Positions 45,601 to 55,648 of a DNA stretch of 64,000 nt are shown piece after piece. The position numbers and the translations under genes are program-made. This stretch comes from Perognathus longimembris pacificus. Lineage: Eukaryota > Chordata > Mammalia > Rodentia > Heteromyidae. The notes under the pieces are model-generated. The model was not told the DNA's origin. It saw only the letters and a list, made by a program, of their open reading frames with translations, and did no database searches. Location: positions 66,505,398 through 66,569,397 of the forward strand of contig NC_063168.1 in NCBI RefSeq assembly GCF_023159225.1. The letters run 5' to 3'. Within the stretch, counting starts at the first letter, position 1; each line of letters starts with the position of its first letter.

Positions 45601-45986
45601 AATATATTCCAGGTGTTCAGCAACTCTGTATTTGTGGGGGAAGAGAAAGATATTCATAAGCTAAGATCTCAAAAATGGCAAAAGATTCTGGGAACTTTGA
45701 TTTCACTTGCCCAGGAATCCTTACTCTCTCCTCTGTAGAGTTGCTATAGCTCGCATACACAGGAATCTCACATACTCTGAAAGTTCACATACTTGAATAA
45801 GCTTAGCATTTGTCTTGATTTCATGTATTCAATAATAACTGTAACATGTGAAGGCCAAGTTGGTGGAATATTTCATTCTCATTAAAATACATTTTGGGAA
45901 TTCTATCATTATAAGTAAGATAAGGTAAACTAAATTACAACAAACCTCAAGATGAACCCTTTGTGAGACATTTAAAAAAAACAAAA
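45601..45986. other. Unique AT-rich sequence
   Basis: Nothing recognised. Confidence 0.4.
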
Positions 45987-46195
45987 GGGCAGGCGGGGAA
46001 AGTGGTTTAGTGGCAGAATACTTGTCTAGCATGCATGACGCCCTGGGTTTGATTCCTCAGTACCACATAAACAAAAAAGGCTGGAAGTGGTATTGTGGCT
46101 CAAGTGGTAGTGTGTTAGTCTTGAGCAAAAGAAGCTTAGGGACAGTGCTCAGGCCTGAGTTCAAGCCTCAGGACTGGCAAACAAACAAAAAGGCA
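45987..46195 (+). mobile_element. IDL-Geo SINE, diverged
   Basis: Begins 'gggcaggcggggaaagtgg', B box 'gggtttgattcctcag', Geo 'ctggaagtggtattgtggc', tail 'aaacaaacaaaaag'. An old copy. Confidence 0.85.
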
Positions 46196-46221
46196 AAAGA
46201 ATTCAGGAGTCACATTTTTTT

Positions 46222-46298
46222 CCTCCTCCTCCTCCTCCTCCTCCTCCTCCTCCTCCTCCTCCCCCTCCCCCTCCCCCTCCCCCTCCTCCTCCTCCTCC
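46222..46298. repeat. (TCC)n/(CCCCTC)n microsatellite
   Basis: Trinucleotide TCC repeats with a CCCCTC core, fused directly to the L1 fragment. On the minus strand the L1 reading frame runs into poly-Arg. Confidence 0.95.
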
Positions 46299-46917
46299 AT
46301 TTCCCTGCAAATAACAATATTTCACCATTCCTAATTGCTATGTAGTATTCCATTGTGTATAGGTACCATATTTTTTGGATCCATTCATCTGTGGAGGGGC
46401 ATCTGGGTTGATTCCATATTTTGGCTATTGTGAATTGTGCAGCAATAAACATGGAAGTGCAAATGTCTTTTTGATATCTTGGGACCTGCTGTTCAAGATA
46501 GATGCCTAGGAGTGGTATGGCCGGGTCATAGGGTAGGTCTACATTAAGCTTTTTGAGAAACCTCCATACTGTTCTCCAAACTGGTTGTACTAATTTGCAC
46601 TCCCACCAACAATGGAGAAGGGTTCCTCTTTCCCCGCACCCCCTCCAGCATTTGTTGTTGCCTGAGTTCAGAGTATAGGCCATTCTAACTGGAGTGAGGT
46701 GGTATCTCAGGGTTGTTTTTATTTGCATTTCCTTTACTACCAGGGATGTTGAACATTTCCTCATATGTTTCTTTGCCATTTTTGTCTCTTCTCTTGTGAA
46801 GTCTCTCTTTAGCTCCTTTGCCCATTTCCTAATTGGTTTACTGGGCTTGGAGGGGCTTAGTTTTTTGAGTTCTCTGTAGATGACAGATATTAGGCCTTTG
46901 TCTGTTGCTGTCCAGCC
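46299..46917 (-). mobile_element. L1 ORF2 C-terminal fragment, open frame
   Basis: On the minus strand about 205 codons are open and read as the C-terminal part of L1 ORF2, including the conserved blocks LYTMEYYIAI, the Cys/His-rich [18 protein letters not shown] and IPLLGIYL. The 5' end stops near 46917 where a B1 fragment begins. The 3' end is cut by the TCC tract, so the stop codon, 3' UTR and poly(A) are missing. The lack of stops suggests a relatively young L1. Fragment only, not functional. Confidence 0.92.
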
Positions 46918-47045
46918 ATGCTTTTTGCTGGTTATTTTGGAAATGGAGTCTAGCAGATTTTTCTTTGAGGGCCATTAACCATGAGCCTCCAGATCTCAGC
47001 CTCCTGAATAGCTAGGATTACAGGCATGAGCCACTAAGTGCCCAG
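46918..47045 (-). mobile_element. B1-Geo head fragment
   Basis: 'tttttgctggttattttgga', 'cagatctcagcctcctgaat' and 'caggcatgagccactaagtg'. The Geo half is absent; the L1/TCC block takes its place. Confidence 0.75.
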
Positions 47046-47519
47046 TTACTTCAATTCCTCTTGTCTAGAATATGGCTGACAGTAGGGGAAAATGTATTCT
47101 GCCCAGTGAGGAAATAATGGACTCTCAATGTCAGGGTCGTGAGAACCTGAACTGAAGATCTAGGGAGCTGTGCTTCACCTTTCTCAGGTACAGTCTGGTG
47201 AGTACAGGCCATACAAAGGCTGCTGATTGCCTACTGACAACCAGGGTTTTGTCTGAGGGATGAAACCAGTAGAAAGTATGTGTTAGGTTATGATTGTAAG
47301 AAACTGGCTTATATAGAGGTGGCAACAGGGCAAGTGTGTCTGAGATCCACAAGGCAGCTCTCATGAAAGGCAGGCTGGAACAGGTGGAATTATTTTCTTC
47401 CAGAATAGCCTCTCCTTCTAAGACCTCCCATTTGATGTAATCAGGTATGCTCACATTAATAGTGTAGAATAATCTAAGTCAACTGCTGATGAGCTTTACC
47501 CAAATCTACAAAACACCCC
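47046..47519. other. Unique sequence
   Basis: Nothing recognised. Confidence 0.4.
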
Positions 47520-47995
47520 TACAACTGGGCGCTGTGGCTCATGCCTGTAATCCTAGCTGAGGATTGCAGTTCAAAGCCAGCCCAGGCAGAAAGTCCCTGA
47601 GACTCACACACACATATATATACAGAGATATATATATACGAGTTGTTTTTTTTGCCAGTCCTGGGGCTTGGACTCAGGGCCTGAGCACTGTCCCTGGCTT
47701 CTTTTTTTTGCTCAAGGCTAGCACTCTCCCACTTGAGCCACAGCGCCATTTCTGGCCATTTTCTATATATGTGGTGCTGGGGAATCGAACCCAGGGCTTC
47801 ATGCATATGAGACAAGCGCTCTTGTCACTAGACCATATTCCCAGCCCCTATGAGACTTTTATCTCCAATCAACTACTCAGAAAAAGCCAGAGGAGATGCT
47901 GGGGCTCGAGTGACAGAGTGCTTGCCTTGAGTACCAAGAGGCTCAGGGCCAGAGCCCATCCTTAGTTCCAGCCCCAGGACCAGCAAAAACAAAAA
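47520..47995 (+). mobile_element. B1-Geo SINE, host of a nested IDL-Geo
   Basis: The head ('actgggcgctgtggctcatg') has a deletion after 'cctagctgagg' and runs to 'gtccctgagact'. It resumes 'ctatgagacttttatctcc', with Geo to 'ccccaggaccagc'. Confidence 0.85.
47645..47848 (-). mobile_element. IDL-Geo SINE nested in B1-Geo
   Basis: 'tttttttgccagtcctgggg' to 'ccatattcccagcccc'. A CA/TA tract (47604-47640) lies between the left target copy and the body. The host segment 'tgagact' is duplicated. Orientation is opposite to the host. Confidence 0.9.
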
Positions 47996-48246
47996 CAGTA
48001 ATACCTAGACTCGTGCTGAATACATGGGGAACGGTGCACAGTCTAGCTGACGTAGAGAGCAGCCATCATGTCAGATACCCACCTCAGCCCTGAGAAGTCT
48101 GGTAGGCCTGTAGGTGAAGTCATAGCTGGGCACCTGAGGGCTGAGTCCCCTGTGATGAAGGGACTGCATGCAGCACACCCACCTATGATGCATCCCGGAC
48201 TTTATCCATGCAATCCCAGAAAAAGCAGAGCACCAGGGCTGATAAC

Positions 48247-48446
48247 TTTTTTTTTTTTCTTGCCGATCCTGGGGCTTGAACTCAGGGCCTGAGCACTGCC
48301 CCTGGCTTCTTTTTGCTCAAGGCTAGCTCTCTACCACTTGAGCCACAGCGCCCCTTCTTGTTCTATATATATGGTGCTAAGGAATTGAACCCAGGGCTTC
48401 ATGTATACAAGGCAAGCACTCTACCACTAGGCCATATTCCCAGCAC
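48247..48446 (-). mobile_element. IDL-Geo SINE
   Basis: 'ttcttgccgatcctggggct' to 'ccatattcccagcacc', with a small deletion in the Geo start ('cgccccttcttgttct'). Confidence 0.9.
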
Positions 48447-48644
48447 CTGAAGTTTGAGTCTTTACCTCATAATTCTCTTGGAACAGAATTGTTTGGATCT
48501 AGATCATTAGTCCCCAGAAGGCTTGAGGACTATGTCATGAGAACAATCCCAAGCTGTCTCTTATTTGAAAAGAAAAACTCTTTCCTGTGTTCACAGGCAA
48601 CATCAGTGTGAAGTGTGTTCCATCATCATCACAAAATACGTGCG

Positions 48645-48935
48645 GCTGGATAATTCATTAAAGAGCTTTATTTAGATTACCGTGTTCTGCTTGGCTCTGG
48701 TGAGGGCCGGTGACAGATGACTTCATAATGGCAGGAGAGGGATCAGAATCAGGGAGGGGCCATTCCTGCTCTTTTCTAAAATCTCTCCCTAGGGTCCCAG
48801 GAGAAACTACTTAAATCCTTTCCAAGGCCAGATTCCCCAAAGACCTAATGATGTCTCACTAGTCTCTACCTCTTAAAGGGCCCATCACCCCTTGACATCA
48901 CTACACTGGGAATCAAACAGCCAACTCATGTACCT
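48645..48935 (-). mobile_element. MaLR LTR remnant, antisense
   Basis: 'attaaagagctttatttaga', 'tgcttggctctggtgagggc', 'cttcataatggcaggagag', 'ctctacctcttaaagggccc' and 'cactacactgggaatcaaac' follow antisense MaLR order as remembered. Confidence 0.68.
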
Positions 48936-49137
48936 TTTTTTTTTTGCTGGCCCTGGGGCTCGAACTCTGGGCCTGGGTGTTGACCCTGAGCTCAAGGCTA
49001 GCACACTACCACTTGAGCCACAGCTCACTTTGAGATAACAGACTCTGGGGCTTTTCTGCTAGTCTGGCTTTGACCTGCAATCCTTAATTCTCAGCCTCCT
49101 GAGTAGCTGGGATTACAGGCATGAGCCACAGCATCTT
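48936..49137 (-). mobile_element. B1-Geo SINE
   Basis: Poly-T, then 'gctggccctggggctcgaac', a shortened Geo, and head 'cctcctgagtagctgggatt' to 'catgagccacagc'. Confidence 0.85.
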
Positions 49138-49191
49138 GCACACACAAACCATGTCTAAATTACAGTGCATCCCAACTTTGGCTGTCCTTGC

Positions 49192-49628
49192 TATTATGGG
49201 GTTCGAGGGAGGAGATTCCACGTCCCTCCAAGAGTCCACCACTCAGAGACAGTCTCAAGCAAAAAGATGGATTTATTGGGGAAGCAAAAAGCAAACTGAC
49301 TGGCCAGGGACGCAGCACAGACTCTGGAGCTGAAACTGTGCGCGTAAAAAAGAGCTGGCTGACCGGCCAGGGACGCAGTGCAGACTCGGGAGCTAGCACT
49401 GTGCTGACTAACAGTCCTTGAGCTGGGTTTATAAAAGTAAGAGTGTAGCACAGATGTAGGAGGTTGACACAGGGGGCAGAGCAAGCAACAAACAAATAAG
49501 CCATTTACAGAAGCAGAATTTGGGGGTCAGGTTGACCTAATAATTAAGATGGAGTCAGCTCTACTCCCCCCAACATTTCCTACCATATTTCTGTAGTCAA
49601 GATGGAGTCAGCTCTGCTTCCTACAACA
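49192..49628 (-). mobile_element. Solo ERV LTR
   Basis: A 437-base segment flanked by the 5-base repeat 'cttgc' (49187-49191 and 49629-49633). On the minus strand it starts TGTTGTAG, has a TATA-like 'acttttataaacccag', a poly(A) signal in 'ccccaataaatccatc' and then U5-like sequence. Two internal duplications stand out: a unit of about 45 bases repeated at a 63-base period (from 49297), and 'aagatggagtcagctct' at 49546 and 49599. The minus-strand 3' end is ...TAATA rather than the usual CA. No internal retroviral genes remain. Family not recognised. Confidence 0.75.
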
Positions 49629-49633
49629 CTTGC

Positions 49634-50861
49634 CAAGGGCACGGGGGTAAGAGTGGGAAACTCTGGAGAGTCTTTCCTCCATCCCACTCTCCCTGATTCT
49701 CAACTTAGGAGGAGACAAGGGTAAAGACAGATGCCCCATGGGTAGTGGGGGCAGGGATAGCCTCTGGTGCTCCAGAATCATCTTACAAATGCCAAAATGG
49801 AGCACGGAGAAATATCGTGCTAATGGACATCCCACAAGCTGTAAGCTCAGTCTTCTAGTTCTTAATTTGTTTTCTGGGTGGTGGTGTGTCGCTTTGAGGT
49901 TTTTGCACTCATTTCTAGCTGATTTTAGCGGGGCAGCTTGGTATACAGACAATACTGTGAACATTCCTGAAAAGTGCTGTTGGTGACTTAACGGAAAGTG
50001 GCTGAGCTTTGGGAGGGCACAATGAAGAATAATACCGGTTGAGGTGTTATGCTTAAAAAAAAAAAAACAGAAAGAAAGAAAAGAAAACCTCATGCATAGA
50101 CATACTGTGGGCCTCTGGGAGTCATGTGATTCTGGCTAGCTCCCAGGTTGTACAGTCAGTGGTCATGACCATGACTAATCCATGTTCTGCTCCAGGCTTT
50201 GCAGATTGTGTCAGATGTGCCTGTAGCTTGAAATCCTGCTCATTACTGAACACTCTTAGGGAGGAGGAAATTGAAGCTGGCTAGAAGCAGAAAGCCACCC
50301 AAGGTTAAGTCATGAAGCTGCTGGAGACACCCTGTCACCAAAGGTCACATCGAATCCCCATCCCAGATGCCAACGCCAGGCAGAATCAGATTTGCACAAC
50401 TCCAGAATAGATGCTCTTGTAAGCTTGAATGGCCCGTTTCTCTATGATTTAGGGCTGATGACCCAGTTCTGATTTTCCCATCCATCAGCAAATATTTATC
50501 AAGCTCGGCTTAGTGCTAGGTGTGTTCGTATATAAAAAGATTTATGAACATATCCTGTCCTTCCAAAAGTTCATTCTAGCCAAGGTAAGTAAGCCACACA
50601 CACAGTAAACCCAGCCTGTGTGTGCTGGTATCTAGCCAGGGGCATGGACTCAATGTCCACAATGTCCACACATGAAATACCACCTTCTGAAGTTGGGCTT
50701 TGTGGCAGGTCTGGGCACTGTGGAGCTCAGAGGAAAGGCAGATCTGACAGGGCCTGGCTGGTCAGAGACAATGATTGATCCTGGTGATAACTAGAAGGTC
50801 TCTCAGCCAATGACTACCTAGCTCTCTGTATGTTTGTTGATGTCACTTGTTATCTCCACCC
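49634..50861. other. Mostly unique sequence
   Basis: A weak MIR-like stretch is possible at 50262-50330 ('ccacccaaggttaagtcatg'). No exon recognised. Confidence 0.4.
50478..50600 (-). mobile_element. L2-type LINE remnant
   Basis: 'catcagcaaatatttatcaa', 'gcttagtgctaggtgtgtt' and 'gtccttccaaaagttcattc' match the common 'caaatatttattgagcacc...tgctaggc...ctcatggagcttacattc' pattern. Confidence 0.55.
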
Positions 50862-51103
50862 CCTTTTTTGTTATGCTGGTCCTGGGTCTTGAACTCAGGG
50901 CCCGGGTACTGTCCTTGAGCTTTTTTGCTCAAGGTTGGTGCTCTACCACTTGAGCCACAGCTTCACTTTGAGCTTGTCTTTGGTGCTTAACTGGAGGTAA
51001 GAGGGTCGTGAACTTTCCTGCCAGGGCTGCCTTAGAACCTTGCTCCTCATCTCTCAGCCTTCTGAGTAGATAGGGTTACAAGCATGAGCCACTGGTGCTT
51101 AGC
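50862..51103 (-). mobile_element. B1-Geo SINE
   Basis: 'ttatgctggtcctgggtctt', 'cttgagccacagcttcactt', head 'tctcagccttctgagtagat' to 'catgagccactggtgc'. Confidence 0.88.
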
Positions 51104-51352
51104 TCATTTCTCATTTTGTAACAAATTATGATATAATCAGCAAAAGGATGCTGCCAGCCTTCCTTCCTCAAATCCCTTCAGAGAAGACCTAAAAGTGTGT
51201 TGTTTAGAAAGAAAACACCCAGTCTTTTGTGTTCTGCTGTAGAAAACCAAATGACTAGGGAATATTCCAGCTGCTTTAGGTGGTCTTATCAGGCTACCAG
51301 GACTCAGAGGAATCTGACTCCCGTTTCACCTGGCAAGTTTTTAAAAGTCAAG

Positions 51353-51353
<1 letters not shown>

Positions 51354-51427
<74 letters not shown>

Positions 51428-51659
51428 TGTGTGTGTGTGTCTGTGTGCGCTTGAATTCAGGGCCTTGCATTCTTACTTGGCTTTTTTGCTCAGGATAGTG
51501 CTCTACTACTTGAGCTATAGCTCTACTTTCAGCTTTTTGCTGGTAAATTGGAGAGAAGAATCTCATGGACTTTTCTGTCTGGGTTAGGTTGGAACCAGGG
51601 TCCTCAGATCTCAGCCTCTTGACTAGATAGGCTTACAGGCATGAGTCACCAGTGCCCAA
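51354..51659 (-). mobile_element. B1-Geo SINE with the longest (GT)n tail
   Basis: About 96 bases of GT (51354-51449) run straight into the Geo end 'cttgaattcagggccttgc'. Linker 'ggtaaattggagagaagaat', then the head to 'catgagtcaccagtgccc'. Diverged. Confidence 0.85.
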
Positions 51660-52009
51660 ACTTTCATAAAGTTACATTCATTTCTTAAAGTACTTACACA
51701 CAGTCTCATTGCATCGATTGCTTGGAGTCTGTAGTCTTGTTTTAGTTTGTCCTCTAGAATGAAAGTCTAGAATATGATACTAAAAATACACTAAGAGCGT
51801 GTTCCTTCTAAGCTTCCAATTTTGTTTTTACATTCTGACTAGGTAAGTTATTCATATTGCTCAACAATCAAAACACTACTAAACGTTCTCAGTGAAACAT
51901 TTCCCTTCTGCCTTGGCTCCTCAGCATCCTTATGTTTAACTTATGTTTTACCCCATCCAATTGCAGTTATCACTTTCGTATTTAAAAAAATTTTTTTTTA
52001 CTACAAATG
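51660..52009. other. Unique AT-rich sequence
   Basis: Nothing recognised. Confidence 0.4.
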
Positions 52010-52425
52010 TTGATTTGTTGCGGTACTAGGGTTTGAATTCAGGACCACATGCTTTCTGGGCAGGTCCTCTGCCATCCAGTCTTTTTTTGTTTGTTTGTTT
52101 GTTTTTGGCCAGTCCTGGGGCTTGGACTCAGGGCCTGAGCACTGTCCCTGGCTTCTTTTTGCTCAAGGCTAGCACTCTGCCGCTTGAGCCACAGCGCCAC
52201 TTCTGGCCGTTTTCTGTATATGTGGTGCTGGGGAATTGAACCCAGGGCCTCATGTATATGAGGCAAGCACTCTTGCCACTAGGCCATATCCCCAGCCCCA
52301 TCCCAGTCGTTTTGATGTAGTTATTTTGCAAACAGGGTCTCACACTTGTGCCTGGGTTAGCCTGGACCTATTTATGCTTCCTGTGTAGAAGGATGACAGA
52401 TACATGCCACCACACCCAGCTTTTA
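52010..52425 (-). mobile_element. B1-ID composite SINE, split by a SINE
   Basis: The ID half ('ggtactagggtttgaattca', 'gggcaggtcctctgccatcc') and B1 half ('aaacagggtctcacacttgt', 'catgccaccacacccagctt') are separated by IDL-Geo at 52082. Confidence 0.75.
52082..52298 (-). mobile_element. IDL-Geo SINE inside B1-ID
   Basis: (GTTT)n tail, then 'ggccagtcctggggcttgga' to 'catatccccagcccc'. The flanks are 'catccagtc' and 'catcccagtc'. It lies at the monomer junction of its host. Confidence 0.92.
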
Positions 52426-52429
52426 TTGA

Positions 52430-52545
52430 CTGAGAAAGCAACTCTTAACATTTTTGCTTAGGCTGGATCTGACCCCAGGTTCTTCCTGACCTCAGCTTGC
52501 TGAGTAGCTAGGATTGTATAGAGGCATGAGCCACCATGCCTGACT
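52430..52545 (-). mobile_element. B1-like SINE
   Basis: 'gcttaggctggatctgaccc', 'gcttgctgagtagctaggat' and 'aggcatgagccaccatgcct'. Confidence 0.7.
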
Positions 52546-52559
52546 TCTGGAAATACTTG

Positions 52560-53080
52560 TGCCCATGTACATGAATTATACATTTCTATTTACCACATTT
52601 TGTTTTTATAAAACGATATGCACCCATTGTTCTGTACCTTTGTAATACTATTTGACAAATTTTGTGTTTGTGCATATATAGAAAGCTCCTTCCTCATTTC
52701 ATTTAAGATGATGTGGCATAATTTAGTAAAGCAATCTCTACTGATGGACATGTGGATTGTCTCCAAATATTTGCAATTATAATTAATATTGCAATATTCC
52801 TCCATCATCTCACACAGATGCAGGTACATCTGTAGGAAAAATTCCTGGAAGCTGGATTGCTGGGTGCAATTAAGATTGGTTGTGCTTTGTCAAATTGCCT
52901 TCCACAGGGCTTGCACCCTAGCAACTTGTTAGATGTGTTCTTTTCTCACAGCCTTGTCAAGAGTCTTTTCTATCAAACGTTCTATCAAGCTGTGAAATTA
53001 AATAGATTTCAACTTTTTTTCGTAGCTTCTCACCTTGATACAATTAAAATTGAAAAAAATTGTAGGAATGTATGAAGATT
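52560..53080 (-). mobile_element. Old L1 (L1M-type) 3' fragment
   Basis: 'ctactgatggacatgtggat', 'tgtctccaaatatttgcaat', 'gctggattgctgggtgcaat' and 'tcaaattgccttccacaggg' match the reverse complement of older mammalian L1 3' regions. Stops are frequent; relic. Confidence 0.72.
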
Positions 53081-53149
53081 TAATATATATTCTTTTTCTT
53101 TCCCTTTCCCTCTCTTCCCCCTTCTGTTCCCCTTCTCTTCTTTCTTTCT

Positions 53150-53366
53150 GACAGGGACTTGGGTGCTGTCATTGAGCTTTTGTTCTCTCTTTTCCTTCTC
53201 AAGGCTAGAGCTCTACCACTTGAGTCACAGCTCCACTTCCAGCTTTTTGGCGGTTTAGAGAGAAGAGTTTCATGAACTTTACTGGGCTGGCTGGCTTTGA
53301 ACCATCATCCTCAGATCTGTCTTCTAAGTAGCTAAGATTACAGGCATGAGCCACGGATGCCTGGCT
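53150..53366 (-). mobile_element. B1-Geo SINE with pyrimidine tail
   Basis: A CT-rich tail (about 53090-53149) precedes Geo 'tcaaggctagagctctacca', linker 'ggcggtttagagagaagag', and the head to 'catgagccacggatgcctgg'. Confidence 0.82.
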
Positions 53367-53679
53367 CCTTTATGTTTTGGATTGGGCTTTAATTAGCAGT
53401 TTCCTAATTAAGGCTGCTGCTCTGAGTTGAGCCAAGAGATGACAGATGACACAGCCAACAAAACAAGGCAAAGTTCAAGCAAATGGGCCAATCATTCAAA
53501 CACTGTGTGGTTTTAGACACTATGTGTGTTACCCAAGAAGCCAAAACCACCACCAGAAGTTACCTCAAGATGGCAGCCTGAACGGGAAGGTGTGCTGCAG
53601 GCTTTACTTTATGAAAGAGTGGAGATGTGTGGTACAGTGTTGGGCAACCTGAGCCCTTGAGAACTCTCAAAACTAACCA
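53367..53679. other. Unique sequence
   Basis: Nothing recognised. Confidence 0.4.
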
Positions 53680-53911
53680 GCCAGGAACTGGTGGTTTATA
53701 TCTGTAATCCTAGCTATTTACTCAGGAGGCTGAAATCTGAGGATGTGAATTCGAGGCCAGCCCAGGCAGAAAAGTCTGTGAGACTCATCTCCAACTAATC
53801 ACTAAAAGGTTGCAAGGAGAGGTTTGGCTCAAGTGGTTTAGTGCCAGTTTTGATCAAAACAGCAGAGGAAAAGCATGTAGGCCCTGAGTTCAAGCCCTAG
53901 TAGTAGTAGCT
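53680..53911 (+). mobile_element. B1-Geo SINE
   Basis: Head 'gccaggaactggtggtttat', linker 'gagactcatctccaactaat', Geo 'ggcctgagttcaagcc' region, and a (TAG)n end at 53898-53908. Confidence 0.85.
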
Positions 53912-54135
53912 CAAGGAAAGTAAGTTGCCATTTTGAAATCAATTCTAGATGAACATTAGAGAAACAGACAGAGAAAGAGACAGAAGCAAAAAAGAGGAAA
54001 GATGGTCAGATTGATGGATGGATAATACGGAAGAATGAGTAAACAGATGGACCTTAGTCTGTGTTTGTGGATTTGACATGCTATACATCAAATTAGCAAC
54101 TCCCTCTAGGTAGTACTATATGTTTCCTTCACTTT

Positions 54136-54352
54136 GTTTTGTTTTGTTTTGTTTTGTTTTTGCCAGTCCTGGGGCTTGGACTCAGGGCCTGAGCACTGTC
54201 CCTGGCTTCTTTTTGCTCAAGGCTAGCACTCTCCCACTTGAGCCACAGCGCCACTTCTGGCTTTTCCTGTTTATGTGTTGCTGAGGAATCGAACCCAGGG
54301 CTGCAAGAACGCAAGGCAAGCACTCTACTGCTAAGCCATATCCCCAAGCCCC
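54136..54352 (-). mobile_element. IDL-Geo SINE
   Basis: (TTTTG)n tail, then 'gccagtcctggggcttgga' to 'ccatatccccaagcccc'. The repeated flank 'ccttcacttt' lies before 54135 and after 54355. Confidence 0.92.
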
Positions 54353-54364
54353 CTCCTTCACTTT

Positions 54365-55190
54365 ATAATCTTGCTTCTTTTAGAAAACTAAAACTAGTTT
54401 CCCTTAGTGCCTACTCTTCTCAACGTTTACTTCAGTAAGGTTTTTTTTTTTCCACTAGATGCTCCTAGGAATCTGACACCATTGTTCATTTTCTCCTTTT
54501 TATTCTAAATTAATCAAATGAATCAAAGAATACACATATACAGTTTTCATAAATAGTATTAAAAGACTAATAATAAAATCCAGTGATCACTCAGTTCTCC
54601 TCATTCCTCTATCTCCCTTCCCTGGGCCCCTTCCCTACTTCATCTCTGATGCCACTTTTGATGCTAATAGTCACTTGGCTTTCACACCTCCGTGTTCAAC
54701 ACTTTGCAGTTCCCACCACCAAGATGTAAGAAGCCAGTATTCCGGCCCTTTCATTTGGGCTTAGCCTTGTTTCTACCAAAAGAACAAATCACCTGAAGAG
54801 TTAAGGAAGTATTTGAAAAGAGTGCTCGGGCTCGCCTTTTTACAGTTCTTCTGCAAGCCCTATGGAAACTCCATGGAAGAGTCAGTGCCAACTTGCTAAT
54901 AATGAAGCAAAATGTGCCATTGTCATCACTCCAGGCGACATGAAATCAATGATCAGACATGTGTGATCATTCTAGATCATCCAGCCTCAAATAAGTTCAC
55001 CAGTTGACCACAGGGTTCAATGGAACCTATCCAAACCTGGAGAGGGGAAAAAGTCCGTTGGAAGTTACTAAGTTTTGTGCTGTTTTATTACCTAAGAAAA
55101 GCTGACCAGTTGCAATGCTTTCAGTTTTTTTCTCTCCCAGTAGAGGCACACTTCCTTATTTTTAAATAACACCCATGCCCTATTTTCATT
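54365..55190. other. Unique sequence; small palindrome near 54950
   Basis: 'tgatcagacatgtgtgatca' (54951-54970) is an inverted repeat of TGATCA around a p53-half-site-like core. Otherwise nothing recognised. Confidence 0.4.
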
Positions 55191-55196
55191 AGTAAT

Positions 55197-55337
55197 TTTT
55201 TTTTTTTTTTGGTCAGTGGGAGAGGGGCTAACTCAGGACTGGTCACTCAGCTTTCTTGCTCAAGGCTGGTGCTCTACTACTTGAACCATGCATCCTAACT
55301 AGCTTTTTGCTGATTAATTGGAGATAGAGTTTCATGG
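55197..55337 (-). mobile_element. B1-Geo SINE, Geo half only
   Basis: Poly-T, 'ctcaaggctggtgctctact', linker 'gattaattggagatagagtt'. The B1 head is not found after the insert, so this host is broken. Confidence 0.7.
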
Positions 55338-55515
55338 AGATGGAGAGCATGAAGGCCTGGGTTCGATTCCTCAGTACCACATGCACAGAAAAGGCCAGAA
55401 GTGGGGCTGTGACCCAAGTGGTAGAGTGCTAGTGTTGAGCAAAAAGCTCAGGGACAGTGCTCAGGCACTGAGCTCATCAAACCTCAGGACTGGCAAAAAA
55501 AAAAAAAAAAGATAT
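55338..55515 (+). mobile_element. IDL-Geo SINE, 5'-truncated
   Basis: Begins within the IDL unit ('agcatgaaggcctgggttcg') and runs through Geo to 'ctcaggactggc' and a pure A tail. No clear target-site duplication. Confidence 0.85.
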
Positions 55516-55527
55516 GGCAAAAGTTGA

Positions 55528-55648
55528 CTCATGAGTCCAGTGCCAACTACTCAGAAGGCTGAGATGTGGAAGATCTCAGTTGGAAGCCAGCCCAGGGCTT
55601 CATGCATGGTAGGCAAGCACTCTACCACTAAGCCACATTCCCAGCCTG
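55528..55648. mobile_element. Chimeric SINE: B1 head (+) fused to IDL (-)
   Basis: A + strand B1 head ('actcagaaggctgagatgtg', 'tggaagccagccc') switches at 'cccagg' to a minus-strand IDL unit ('gcttcatgcatggtaggc', 'ccacattcccagcc'). Both families share 'gcccagg' or 'cccaggg' at the switch point. Confidence 0.75.
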
